Assembly: GCA_047967505.1 (NCBI GenBank)
Contig: CM106538.1
Length of the DNA stretch: 64,000 bases
Strand: one strand, 5' to 3'
Origin: Dipteris shenzhenensis
Taxonomy: Eukaryota > Polypodiophyta > Polypodiopsida > Gleicheniales
The translations under genes and the position numbers were made by a program. This document shows, piece by piece, positions 46,821-58,019 of the stretch. The notes under the pieces are model-generated. The model searched no databases. It saw only the letters and a list, made by a program, of their open reading frames with translations, and was not told where the DNA came from. Numbering within the stretch: the stretch's first letter is position 1; each line of letters begins with the position of its first letter.

Positions 46821-49800
46821 ATGTCTGAGAATCTATCTACCATTGTCAGTGAGAAGCTTGACAAGAACAACTTCCAAGCATGGAAGTTCAGGATGACAAA
46901 CTTCTTTATGGGAAAGGGAGTTTGGGATTACATCAGTGGTGAAACTGCAGAACCAGTTTTGGGTGCTGCTCCCACTCCTGCTGAATTGAAGGCCTTTAAA
47001 GAATGGCATGAAAAAGCCAGAAAATGCCTGTATTGGCTGTCCGTTAGCATTTCAGATTCTATGATTGTGCATATACAGGATCTAGAGACGCCTAAGGAGG
47101 AATGGGATACATTGGTGAAGCTGTATAGCACAAATACCAAAGCACGAAAGATGCAGCTAAAGCAGGAGTTGCACAATGTGCAAAGGAAAAATATGAATAT
47201 AAATGAGTATTCCTTGAAGGTGAAAGGCCTTGCAGATTCTCTTGCCTCCATTGGAGCACCTGTTGATGATGAGGACTTAGTGTCCGTGACCTTGAATGGT
47301 CTTGGGAAAGATTATGCACAATTTCGGACATCCATTGGAGTCCGTGAAACATTTCCTGATTTTCAGGAACTTATTGCTCTCTTGCTGAGTGAAGAGCAAA
47401 GGAATGGTGGTTCAGCCACCTCAACTTCTCAAGAGACTGCTTTCTACTCGAATACAGGTAGAGGCAGGGGTAGAGGAAGAGGCCGTTCTGGTGGCCGTGC
47501 AGGAAATCAGAACCAACAGCAACAACAGGAAAACCAGTCCTATGGAGGAGGACGTGGTAGTTCTAGAGGCAGGGGGAGCCAAAGAGGCCATGGTTCATGG
47601 CAAAGGAACCAGCAAGTAAATAGCAGCACAGAATGCTATTATTGTTGAAAGCCTAGACACAAGGAGAATACATGCTATAAAAAGCAGAATGACATCAAAA
47701 GTGGAAAGTTGCAGCAAAGCAACTATGCATCATCAAGTGGGCATGGTGACGACAGAAATGAGCACCTTTTTGTGATGCAGCATATGGTTAACTCCATGTC
47801 AGGAGATGCTGCAGCTTGCAATGATGTTTGGTATGTTGATTCAGGTGCCTCTAACCACATGACCAGTCATGGTGAGTGGTTTCATGATGTCAGAAATTTG
47901 GATAAGCCAGGTTATGTTGAAACAGGTGATGATACTGCGCACCCAATTACGCAGGTTGGTAAAGTGCCATTGGCTATGCAGGATGGCAAAACAAAGTACT
48001 TGGCAGATGTACTTCATGTTGCAAAAATCACTAAGAACCTGGTTTCAGTTGGCCAGATGGTTGAGCAAGGTCTGCAGGTTAGATTTAACCCTGATGGATG
48101 CTTCGTTGAGGACTTGAAAAATAAGTGCCGCTTGGTTGCGAAAGGCAACAAAAATGGCAGAATGTTCACCTTGGATGTTGATATGCCTGAGGTGAAAGCT
48201 GCTATGTTTGCGCATGGGAGAGGTGTCATTGCAGATATTGAGATATGGCACAAGCGCATTGGGCACGTGAATATACAAAGGCTGAAATCTATGCAAACGA
48301 AAAACATTGTTGCAGGTTTGCCTAAATTCAGAGTTGAGGGAATGCAAAAGGTATGTGAAGCATGCCAAATGGGTAAGCAGGCCAGACATGCATTTCCCAA
48401 AAATGCTAAGGTGAGCAGAAGACCTTTGGAAGTGATCCATTCAGATGTTTGGACAACCAAAGCTGCTTCTATTGGTGGATGCCATTATTATGTGACGTTT
48501 ATTGATGACTACACTAGGAAGGTGTGGATTTATTTTATGAAGCACAAAAGTGAAGTGTTCAGCCATTTCAAGGCTTTTAAGGCCATGGTTGAAAAAGAGA
48601 AAGGTGTGCATATTAAAGTGCTAAGATCTGATGGAGGGGGAGAGTACTTTTCAGAAGAATTTTGTGAATATCTGAAAGAACAGGGAATTCAAAGGAAGTA
48701 CTCATGCAGGTCTACCCCTCAGCAGAATGGGGTTGCAGAAAGGAAGAACAGGCATATTGCAGAAGTAGGACAGGCGATCCTAAATGAGAAAAACATGCCT
48801 GATTATTTTTGGGCTGAAGCAGTAGCAACTGCTGTTTATATTATGAACAGAACCCCCACTGCAGCTGTCCATGGCATGACGCCTGAAGAAATGTATACAG
48901 GTCAAAAACCAGATATTTCTCACTTGAAGGTATTTGGTTGCATAGCTTATGTTCATGTTCCTGATGAGAAGAGAACAAAGCTGGATCCAAAGGCAGAAAA
49001 ATGCATCTTTATTGGATATGCTCAGCACCAGAAAGGGTATCGCTGTTATAACCCTTCCACCCGCAAAATGCAAGTGAGCAGAGATGTTGTTTTTGATGAA
49101 ATGAGCAGCTGGTATGCACCAACTGTTATGGTAGGAGATGCAGATGCAGGAAATGGGAATGCTGCAATAAATGCAGAGCAGCAATCTCAAGCCTTGAGTG
49201 GACCCAGAGAGTCCTCTACTAGTGGATCTAATGCATGGACAGGGAGATTGAGATCTAGTGAATCGTCACATGGCAGTCCTGATAGTGTTGTGCAGGTATC
49301 ACATAAGGGAAAAGAAAAAGTGGACCATGCTCCAGTGTTTGATGTGTCTGCTGGTAGCTCTCATGTTGATGGAGAGTCAAGTGGCTCTGAAATGAGCCTT
49401 GATGAGGAACTTGGGATTCCTTCTGTTGTTACACCTGGTGCAAGGAAAAGCAGGCATGATTTAAAGACTCCTGCAACTGATCCAGTTGTACGGAGGTCCA
49501 CTCGTATTAAGTATCCAGTTGACAGGCTGAGATATGATGGGTATACAGCACATCACTATGCTTATATGGTCAAGGTTCTAGAGGAGCCAGAGCCCACATG
49601 TTTTGAGGATGCAGCAGGGCATAAAAATTGGGAAGCAGCTATGGATGAAGAGATGGCTGCCTTGGATGCAAACCACACTTGGGATTTGATGCCTTTGCCT
49701 CATGATAAGAAGGCTATTGGCTGCAAGTGGGTTTACAAAGTAAAGCACAATGCTGATGGGTCTGTTAGCAGGTACAAGGCAAGATTGGTTGCCAAAGGTT

Positions 49801-51119
49801 TTGCACAGACATATGGAATTGACTATGAGGAAACTTTCAGCCCAGTTGCAAGGATGGCAACCGTGAGAGCAGTAATTGCTATGGCTGCTGCAAAGGGATG
49901 GTCTTTGCATCAGATGGATGTGAAAAATGCCTTCTTGCATGGTGACTTGCAGGAAGAGGTTTATATGATGTAGCCAGAAGGTTATGAGGATAAAGCACAC
50001 CCCGATTTTGTATGCAGGTTGCGCAAAGCCTTGTATGGCTTAAAACAGGCGCCGAGGGCATGGTCAGACAAGATAGGGCAATATCTTGTCACTATTGGAT
50101 TTCAGATTTCCAATTCAGTTTTTTCACTTTATGTGAAAAGGACAAACAGAGGGATTGTGCTTATAGTCATCTATGTTGATGACTTGATTATTACAGGTGA
50201 TAGTGATGCAGACATTAATGAAGTGAAGCTGCTATTGAAGCAGAAATTTGAGATGAAGGATTTGGGAGAGCTGCGTTACTTCTTGGGCATTGAGGTTATT
50301 AGATCCCCGAGTGGGATATGGCTGTTGCAAAGGCAATACGGTTTGGACATGCTGTCCAAATATGGGATGACAAGCTGTAAGCCTATCTCTGTTCCATTGG
50401 AGCAGAATGTGAAGCTCAATGCAGAGTCAGGTGAGCTTCTTGAAGATATTACTATGTACAGGCGCATAGTAGGTAGCTTGATTTACATGACTATAACCCG
50501 ACCAGATTTGAGCTATGCTGTGGGGCTGGTGAGTCAGTTTATGCAGGCACCAAGGAAGCCACATTTGGATGCGGCTAGGCGCATACTGCGGTATGTGAAG
50601 TCCACATTGCATTATGGACTGTTTTATGAAGCTGGGTGTGCATTACAGGTACATGGATACACAGATGCTGACTGGGCTGGTAGTGTCTCAGACAGGAGAT
50701 CTACTAGTGGTTTTATGTTTTCCCTTGGGAGTGGTGCCATCAGTTGGAGCAGCAAGAAGCAGCCAACAGTTGCCTTGTCGAGCACAGAGGCTGAGTACAG
50801 GGGTGCAGCAATGGCTGCATGTGAGGTAGCTTGGTTACGGAAGCTACTTGCAGATATGGGACAGTCAGTTCATGCAGCAGTTGTCATTCATTGTGACAAC
50901 ATTAGCAGCATCATGCTTGCTAATAACCCAGTTTATCATGCTAGAACGAAGCACATTGAGGTGCATTATCACTTTGTGAGAGAGAAGGTTCTAGCTGGTG
51001 AGATTGATCTTGTCTATGTCAGCACTGAGGAGCAGGTGGCTGATATCTTTACGAAGGCATTGGGTACCGAGAAGCTTCGCAGATTTAGGAGCTTGCTTGG
51101 TGTACGTGAGATGATTTGA
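46821..51119 (+). pseudogene. copia-C gag-pol polyprotein (two in-frame stops)
   Basis: A single frame of 1433 codons, the normal size for a plant copia polyprotein. ATG 46821 ('MSENLSTIVSEKL', 'NFQAWKFRM') is chosen over 46794 because it begins the gag homology. The CCHC knuckle (47635-47676) is cut by TGA 47646-47648. Protease 'DSGASNHM' begins at 47838. The pre-integrase block has 'HKRIGHVN'. Integrase has '[13 protein letters not shown]', 'LRSDGGGEY' and 'NGVAERKN' (D, D, E). RT has '[10 protein letters not shown]', a TAG at 49971-49973 replacing the usual Gln of 'YM-QPEGY', and 'YVDD' near 50172. RNase H has 'DADWAGS' and 'TEAEYRGA'. It ends at TGA 51117. No frameshift is seen. The stops disable this copy, though near-identical LTRs mean it moved recently, perhaps with help from an intact relative. 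Confidence 0.93.
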
Positions 51120-51120
51120 G

Positions 51121-51132
51121 CTTGAGGGGGAG
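51121..51132 (+). other. copia-C polypurine tract
   Basis: A purine-rich stretch with GAGGGGGAG directly before the right LTR, the plus-strand DNA primer site of copia elements. Confidence 0.8.
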
Positions 51133-51430
51133 TGTTGAGATATCAAGCTCTATCCCCGACATATCTCCTGGATGACTATCATTTATGTCACTGCCTATGT
51201 TAGTTGTACTCGTGGTGTAGTTAGACTACCACGTATGTTTTTGGTTTGGGTTCACATATGAACCACGTATTCTAGGTTTTGACATATAGGGTATTTCCCT
51301 CTTCTATTGTATTGTTGTTGTGTGCAAAAGTGAAGAAAGGCTTCACCCTCCAACCTTGTGTCCTCTCTCTTTTGTGTGTAGTGAAGAAAGCTGAACTTGA
51401 GTCTCCTATCTCTCTCCCTTTTTCTTTACA
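51133..51430 (+). repeat. copia-C 3' LTR
   Basis: 298 bases, identical to the left LTR except for one base (GTCACTGCC versus GTCACCGCC) and the missing 14-bp duplication. Confidence 0.95.
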
Positions 51431-52555
51431 CTTCATGTACCTCATGATGCACTTAACTGCCTCCCAATGCCTCTTTCCTGGATTAGCCATATACCGGCTA
51501 ACAACTCCCACTGCAAATGCAATGTCTGGTCTAGTAGCTATCATAGCATACATAAGACTCCCAATTGCTGATGCATAAGGAACCTTGGCCATCATGGCCC
51601 TCTCCTCATCTGATTTGGGACTATTTGTATGTATGACTCAGTTTCACATATGGAGGCAATGGAGTACTCACTGCCTTCCCCCCCTCCATATTGAAACGCC
51701 GCAATACTTTTGTAACATACTCTTTTTGTGAAAGCCAAAGGAGTTTCCTACTCCGATCACACGTGATGCGCATACCAAGAATATGACCTGCAAATCCCAA
51801 ATTCTTCATATCAAAGGCCTCATGCAGCTTGGCCTTTAATGCGTATTCTTGCTAGCCAATAGCATATCATCCACATATAGTGCCAAGATTATCAAGCCAT
51901 TATCCTTAGCCCTTTTAGTGTAGAGACAATGATCAATTTCACTCCTTCTAAAACCCTGGGACCAAATGAAAGCATCAAACTTCTGATACCATTCTCTAGG
52001 CGCTTGCTTAAGACCATAGAGACTCTTCTTCAGCTTGCAAACTAAATTCTCTTTGCCCTTTTCTTCAAAGCCTTCCGGCTGCACCATGTAAATTTCCTCA
52101 TGAAAATCCCCATGCAAGAAAGATGTCTTGACATCCATCTACATAAGCTCCATATCCTCTGATGCCACTAGTCCAAGCATGCATCTAAGTGTGGTCATCT
52201 TCACAATTGGAGAGAATATCTCATCAAATTCCACACCCTTCTCTTGCTTGAACCCTTTAGCGACCAAACGGGCCTTGTACCTAGGTACATCATCACCTGT
52301 GACCTTCATTTTGTAGACCCATTCACATGGCAATGCTTTCTTTCCATGTGGCAAAGAAACCAAGTCCCAAGTCTTATTCTTCATAAGTGAACTTATCTCT
52401 GATTGCATAGCACACTCCCACTTGCATTGATCCTCGCGCATCATAGCCTCTCTATAGCAAGAAGGCTCCCTGCAATCAGTAAGCATCACATAGTCTACCC
52501 CTAGAACAAACCTATCTGGTGGTCTAGACACTCTAGATGATCTTCTCAAGGGCAT
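51431..52555 (-). pseudogene. copia-B reverse transcriptase
   Basis: Minus-strand RT_2 domain. From 52555: 'PLRRSSRVSRPPDRF', '[24 protein letters not shown]' split over 52330-52260, and 'FDEIFSPIVKMTTLR'. A TAG at 52139-52141 stands where Gln precedes 'MDVKTSFLHGDFHEEIYMVQP'. Then 'KSLYGLKQAPREWY' (about 52030) and 'LALYVDDMLLA' (about 51880, catalytic Y-V-D-D) follow. A frame break near 51835 leads to 'HILGMRITCDRSRKLLWLSQ', 'YVTKVLRRFNM' and 'SAIGSLMYAMIATRPDIAFAV', ending at the copia-C border with 'RYMK'. Confidence 0.88.
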
Positions 52556-52559
52556 TTCA

Positions 52560-53893
52560 GCTTGCTATCCCACCTGCATATCAGCCACATTTGGCTCATC
52601 ATTTCCACCAATAGATGATGTCTTGCACATTTGGTGCATGGACAGCTTGCTGTCTATCAACATATGCAGGTGGATTCACATCCTAGAAAGTGATTCTCCT
52701 CATTTCCACATCCCTCATGGGTGCCTTGTGCATCTTTTTCTCATTGAAGACTACATCATGGCTGCATATGATCTTCTTTGCTTTTGGATCCTAGAGACGA
52801 TAGCCCATCTCTCCACTTTCACCATAACCTAGAAAGATGCATTTCCTAGACTTAGGATCTAGCTTCTTTTGAAGCTCTTTTGGCACATGTGCATATGCCT
52901 CACACCCAAATATATGCAAATGAGAGTAAGAGGGCTTCTTGCCACTCCATGCCTCTTCAAGAATACCACCATCCAAACTCTTACTAGGTGATCTATTGAT
53001 CACATGCACTGCAGTCTTCATTGCCTCAGCCCAAAAACCACCAGAAAGACTTGCATTGGAAAGCATGCATTGCAACCTTTCTTGAATGGTATGGTTCATC
53101 TTTTCTGCAACTGGATTTTGTTCTGGAGTACGAGGGGATGTGAGCTCCCTCTTAATCCCATGTGTATCATAGAAATGCTGAAAGTCATGAGAGAGATACT
53201 CTCCACCATTGTCAGTCCGTAGGCATTTAAGTGTTCTACCTGACTGATTCTCAACCGATTCTCAACCAAGGCCAGCCATTTTTGAAATACCTAGAACACA
53301 TCACTCTTCCGAGCTATAGCATAAGCCCACACTTTCCTAGTTGCATCATCAATGAATGTCACATAGTATTCAGCCCCGCCTAATGACTGTGTAGGCATGG
53401 GACCACATACATCTGAATGCACCAAATCAAGAATTTCAAACTCTTTCTTTCCCCTTCTTTTATGGGCTGATTTAGTCTGCTTCTCATAGAGACAATGCTC
53501 ACAAAATTCAAAATCAGAGAAACTCAAATGCAGTACATAACCCAAATGGCATAAGAGTTTCATTCCATTCTGGCTCATGTGCCCCAACTTGCAATACCAC
53601 AAAGAAGTGCTTGGCTGCGCGGTTATTGCAAAATCATGATCAAATACCCCTGATACATGTAAGGGATACAAAGTCCCACACTTGGCACCGCTGGCCAAAA
53701 GCATGGAGCCCTTCTGAATTTTCCAACTCTGAAAGCCAAAAGTGTTGTGAAAACCAGCATCATCTAGCTGACCCACTGAAATAAGACTCTTGGTCAGCTT
53801 AGGCACATGTCTCACATGTTTCAAAACAAATGCAGACCCATTTGCAAAAGAAAACTTTATGTCACCTGCTCCCACTATGTCACATGCATAGTC
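52560..53893 (-). pseudogene. copia-B integrase and protease C-terminal part
   Basis: Minus strand. From about 53893: 'HVPKLTKSLISVGQL', 'LWYCKLGHMSQNGMKLL' and 'CEHCLYEKQTK' (the pre-integrase zinc site, H-C-C), 'LVHSDVCGPM' (integrase D), 'YVTFIDDATRKVWAY', 'LRTDNGGEYLSHDF' (about 53220-53180) and 'NPVAEKMNHTI' (E). Then 'FWAEAMKTAVHVINRSP', 'HIFGCEAYAHVP' and 'KCIFLGYGE' follow. The frame breaks near 53290-53260, where a short stretch ('NQSG'-like) appears duplicated. The catalytic triad is readable but the frame is not intact. Confidence 0.85.
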
Positions 53894-54771
53894 ATTTCCA
53901 AGATGCACACAACCTGTCTTTCCACTGTCATAAGTGGAGAACCATTCCCTATGGGGAGTAACATGGAATGAAGCACCAGAATCCAAAATCCAATTCTGGG
54001 AATATGCATCACCTAAACTGGTAAGCAACTCTGCGGATAAACTAGACATGAAGAGAACGTCATTGTCACTATCATGTGTGACTGCATTGATCTCCTCGAT
54101 CTTCACTTTTCCTTTGTCCTCCCTTGGACTCTCTTCCTTTTGATTTGCACCCCAATTTGCATTCTTTTTCTTATCCTTTTGCTCTCTTTTTAGCTTGTAG
54201 CAATCCTTTTTCATATGGCCCTTCTTGCCATAGTGGTAACACTCAATGTTCCGTGCCCTGGATTTGCTACGAGACTTCCCTCTTTCTTGGGACTTCCCCC
54301 TAAACTGTGATCTGCCCCTTTGCACATTTAACATTTCCAAGATGCACACAACCTATCTTTCCACTGTCATAAGTGGAGAACCATTCCGTATGGGGAGTAA
54401 CATGGAATGAAGCACCAGAATCCAAAATCCAATCCTGGGAATATGCATCATCTGAATTGGTAAGCAACTCTGCAGATAAACTAGACATGAAGAGAACGTC
54501 ATTGTCACTATCATGTGTGACTGCATTGATCTCCTCGATCTTCACTTTTCCTTTGTCCTCCCTTGGACTCTCTTCCTTTTGATTTGCACCCAATTTGCAT
54601 TCTTTTTCTTATCCTTTTGCTCTCTCTTTTTAGCTTGTAGCAATCCTTTTTCATATGGCCCTTCTTGCCACAGTGGTAACACTCAATGTTCCGTGCCCTA
54701 GATTTGCTACGAGACTTCCCTCTTTCTTGGGACTTCCCCCTAAACTGTGATCTGCCCCTTTGCACATTTAA
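53894..54771. repeat. 439-bp tandem duplication within copia-B gag-protease
   Basis: 53894-54332 repeats as 54333-54771. Each copy holds a CCHC knuckle and a 'DSGASFHVTPH' protease site. In reading order the first knuckle is CYHC...H...C and the second is CYHY, with one Cys lost. The first copy also has a one-base deletion (CACCCAATTT versus CACCCCAATTT) that shifts the frame. The duplication is younger than the element's coding sequence because the copies differ at few sites. Confidence 0.9.
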
Positions 54772-55383
54772 GGCTGCATCCTGCTTGTTGCCATCCATAG
54801 ACTTCTGTCTAATCTCCTCGGCCAACAAGCTACCCACAACATCATCAAATTTTAGTACTCCACCAGGTGCAAAGTTACTGATAGCTATACGGAAGGTATC
54901 CCATGAGGATGGCAACGAACATAAGAGAAATATTACCTTAGCCTCCGCATCAAAATTCATCTTCTAAGCCTGAAGTTGGCTGAAAATAATATTGAATTCA
55001 TTCAAGTGAGAAGCAATGGAGACCCCTTCCTTCATCTACAGCTCAAACAACCTCTTCATGAGGTAAACTTTATTAGAGGCAATTTCTTTCTCATAAGTGG
55101 CACATAGTTTCTTCCACAAATCTTCCGTGGTCTGCTCATTTACTACTATGAAATAAACTAACTCTGCAAGATGAAGTCTAATAGTAGACTTTGCTAATGC
55201 ATCCAACTCATTCCAATCATCCTCAGACATATTTGCAGGCTTAGCTTCAATCCCTGCCAAGGGTTTAATCTGCTTCTTTTGAATAAGCACATCCCTTATT
55301 TGTTCTTTCCACAAATAAAAGTTTGTCCCATCAAACTTTTTAATGCTAAAAAACTCCTTTTCAGACATGGAAGAGGATGCCAT
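54333..55383 (-). pseudogene. copia-B gag
   Basis: ATG at 55383 on the minus strand: 'MASSSMSEKEFFSIKKFDG' and 'NFYLWKEQIRDVL', a UBN2-type gag start. 'DLWKKLCATYEKE', 'KVYLMKRLFEL', TAG (55036), 'MKEGVSIASHLNEFN' and another TAG follow. Then comes 'VIFLLCSLPSSWDTFRIAI' and 'LAEEIRQKSMDG', an Arg/Ser-rich stretch and the knuckle 'CYHCGKKGHMKKDC' (about 54680-54640). An upstream in-frame ATG at 55407 is possible but lies before the usual start. Both TAGs stand at places where Gln fits. Confidence 0.85.
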
Positions 55384-56809
55384 GATGCAAATGAAACAAA
55401 ATCCCAAATGCTAGTGCCTGCAAGAGAGAATCACACCAAATACCAGGTGCACCCAAATGTGTATGCCACAATAGAGTGAAATATCACCAAAACTCAAAGC
55501 TCAAAGCATCAAAAGATGCATCTAACTCATGTGCATATACTATGCATCTATATGAGCAAATCTAGCCCAAAAGAAAATGCCAATAAGTGCCAAATGACTC
55601 AAGCATAAACACCGTCCACTGGCATATGCATCAATAATATCTCATCCAAGAGAGCATAGCACTATCAGTGCATCACCTGCAATGTGTCAAAGCTATCCCT
55701 CAGCATAAAATAGCATCCATGTACAAAGTGTCCATAAAAATAGCATCCCACAAGGCAATTTGGGCCTATCATCGCATCCAATAAGGACCGCAATGCATCC
55801 AAATGGCCTATAAATCATCCACTACAACCCAATGCACACCACGAATGAGCACACATTGCTCAAACTGCAACCAGAGTGATCTGCATAAGGTATGCTCAAG
55901 AAATCATGGTCCCACGGTAATGACCGCTACTGAAAATAGAACCTGAGATGCCTAAAAAACATGGGCGCCATTGCATAATCGAACTCAGCAAGAAAATCTA
56001 TAAATATCTCTCTTCTGCTAGAACTCCAAAATCCCAACCGATGAGTGAGAAATGGGAGTCAACACTTATCCACTGCCATGTGGCATAAATCTAAGGTTTC
56101 AAAACCTTAGAATGAAAAATGCATAACAGAGAGACGAAATCAAATACACAGGGATCTTTAACTCTAAAAATCCTCCACCGAATCACACAAGAACTGATAG
56201 GTAGGGGTTTTTGGGTGTCTGGAACGCAATGGGATAGACGGTTTTGGAAACCGTGGTCTCAATCACTGGGTCCAACACACGGACTGAAAAACGTTTTCAG
56301 AAACAGAGCTTTTGTAAACTCCACTGGAGTGTGAATGATGAGCAACATAGAAGTTTTAGGACCTCCTAAGTCCACCGGAACTGACAGATCTACAAACGGT
56401 TGCTCCAAACTTGAGTTCCAACACCCGGGCAAAAAACGCAAAAACTGACACAGTGAGTCAAAAATCCAATGAAATGATCCCAGATTCAAGAATGAAGGTG
56501 TTTCCAAGCTCTTGAAGTGAAGTGGACACCAAAAGCAAGCAATAGTTGCCTCTACAAGTCAATACAGAGTCTCTATCATCGAATGGAACAGGGAAAAGCT
56601 TTAAGAAAAATGACTTTTTCTTTGAAAACTCTTAACAGGCTCTCAAAACCACTTCGCAAAAACAAAGTGACTTTTCCAAAGGTCCTCCAAGGTCTTTGCA
56701 CACTCAAATGCAAGTAAAGTCACCCACAAAGCTTCCCACAGAGCTTCTCCTTCCTCCCACAGAGTTGTTGAGCTTCAAGCATTCACACATGCTCAGCTAG
56801 ATCACCCGG
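55384..56809 (-). other. copia-B leader, no gene
   Basis: About 1.4 kb between the PBS and the gag ATG, read on the minus strand. Only short frames; it matches the expected 5' untranslated leader. Confidence 0.6.
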
Positions 56810-56821
56810 GCTCTGATACCA
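56810..56821 (-). other. copia-B primer-binding site
   Basis: GCTCTGATACCA in window orientation, i.e. TGGTATCAGAGC on the minus strand, two bases from the 5' LTR. Confidence 0.93.
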
Positions 56822-56823
56822 GT

Positions 56824-57000
56824 TGAGAGTGCTCTCAACGAAAGCAAGAATGGAAGAAGGAGAGAGAGAGAGAGAGACAGAGAACCACACAAGTTTTGGT
56901 GGGTGTAGAACCACCCTAATCTTCTTTTTAATTCATTTATATACGTGTTTGAGTATTCTACATAACTGGGGTAAAGGCACAGTGACCTTTAACCCCCACA
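56824..57000 (-). repeat. copia-B 5' LTR
   Basis: 177 bases in window orientation, TGAGAGTGCTCTCAAC to AACCCCCACA. A shorter GA run accounts for most of the length difference from the 3' LTR. Confidence 0.93.
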
Positions 57001-57210
57001 GGGAATGCCAAGAGACCCATGTGTGTGGGGATACCAAGGGGTGCATGGTGTGGGCAACGAAGGGGCATAATCCTCTATATATGTATTCATGCACATAGCA
57101 GTTAATACAATCAGTTACATTCTTCCATCTTCCTTGTGTCATATCTTCTTGATCAGAGTTTTGAGAGTCTCTTGTGGGTTCATTACATGTACTGGCCAAG
57201 GGCCTCTACA
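57001..57210. repeat. copia-A right LTR, second fragment
   Basis: Starts with the second GGGAA copy and completes the LTR begun at 45145. It ends GGCCTCTACA, followed by the CTTTG target copy. Confidence 0.92.
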
Positions 57211-57215
57211 CTTTG

Positions 57216-58005
57216 TGAAGAATTTCCCATTTTATACTTTGGTGGTAGCTGTTGTTTTGTAATTTTTTTTTTAACCTTGGATATTCAAAGAATAAAGTTG
57301 GATAGTTATGTTCTTAACATTGTTTATCTTTAAGTATGAATATTGGTTTTTGGTCTTCAGTTGGAGTTATTGCCAATACTTGAGTTTCATTCTCAAAGAC
57401 AGCATGTGAACTCGTAAACCATGCAAAAGCGTATGTGTGTGCTATTTTGATGTATCTCAAAATAGTCCTCTGTACTTTTGATGTTGGTATCTTCGATTGT
57501 AGTTGAAAGTTTGAATAGTGGTAGCCATTATGCCAAGGTTGTTACATTTGGTTCTTTATAAATAGGCTTATTGGCTAAGATATGCAAAGCTTTCATAACA
57601 CGGTTTGGACGTACTATTCCTATAATGTATCGATTTTTGTATTCCATACATCTTTTAATTGCAACAACAATTATTGTTTCATCATCTAGTTGGCATGGCA
57701 AAATGGATTGTACAATATCTATGTTGTTTGGTACATTGATGATGCTTCATTTCATGATATATTGCCCATATCTAGAGTATTATCATATTTGTGTAATAGT
57801 TGCACATGGTGCTATCAAACGCTCTTTGAGTTGGTTTAAATTTGATATTTCTTTTAGTTGAATTAGTATATCGTTGAATTTTGTCTTTGTTAACATCTTG
57901 CAAGCAAGCTTTGCATATGTCTAAATTGTCAACAAAGTTGAGGCACTGCAATGTAGCTTTTGATAGCAAAAGTGAGAGATGGAGAGCGACAAGAGAGGAG
58001 TGCAC
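57216..58005 (-). pseudogene. Helentron N-terminal region (DUF6570-like)
   Basis: Minus strand. 58005-57772 reads 'LDICKACLQDVNKDKIQRY', a C-x-x-C region found before DUF6570 in Helitrons. In a second frame (about 57740-57540), 'NNIDIVQSILPCQLDDETIIVVAIKRCMEY' (split here by frame) and 'ALHILANKPIYKEP' fit the DUF6570 pattern (P-x-L-x-x-E-x-x-I-x-R...L). The last codons before copia-A are 'WEILHKD', joining in frame with 42389. At least two frame changes and several stops are present. The domain naming is from memory of family patterns. Confidence 0.6.
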
Positions 58006-58019
58006 ATGATATAGCTACA

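Larger units (their letters stand above)
45933..51430 (+). mobile_element. Ty1/copia element copia-C, young and nearly intact
   Basis: A 5.5-kb plus-strand copia element with LTRs at 45933-46244 and 51133-51430 and exact CTTCA target copies (45928-45932 and 51431-51435). PBS and polypurine tract are in place. One reading frame (46821-51119) runs gag to RNase H, with only two stops. The LTRs differ by one substitution and one 14-bp tandem duplication. It is the innermost and youngest element of its nest. Confidence 0.95.
45186..57000 (-). mobile_element. Ty1/copia element copia-B, interrupted by copia-C
   Basis: Minus-strand copia retrotransposon. Its 5' LTR is at 56824-57000, PBS 56810-56821, 3' LTR 45186-45370, with exact GGGAA target copies at 45181-45185 and 57001-57005 inside the copia-A right LTR. 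The order is gag, protease, integrase, RT, RNase H. LTRs differ by about 6 of 177 bases plus GA-repeat length. It has an internal 439-bp tandem duplication, stops and frameshifts, and copia-C sits inside its RT-RNase H region. Confidence 0.92.
42390..57210. mobile_element. copia-A: LTR element with non-coding interior, holding copia-B and copia-C
   Basis: LTRs at 42390-42635 and at 45145-45185 plus 57001-57210 (split by copia-B). Exact CTTTG target copies lie at 42385-42389 and 57211-57215. The element proper is about 3.0 kb. Its interior (42636-45144) has no recognisable gag or pol. TGGTGGCC... follows the left LTR where a PBS should be. A small non-coding LTR element of this kind would need enzymes from a relative. 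Strand is unclear, because no convincing polypurine tract is visible at either end. Confidence 0.85.

Noticed and set aside
48014-49190. Several 100-148-codon minus-strand frames within copia-C.
   Set aside because: Antisense shadows of the gag-pol frame.
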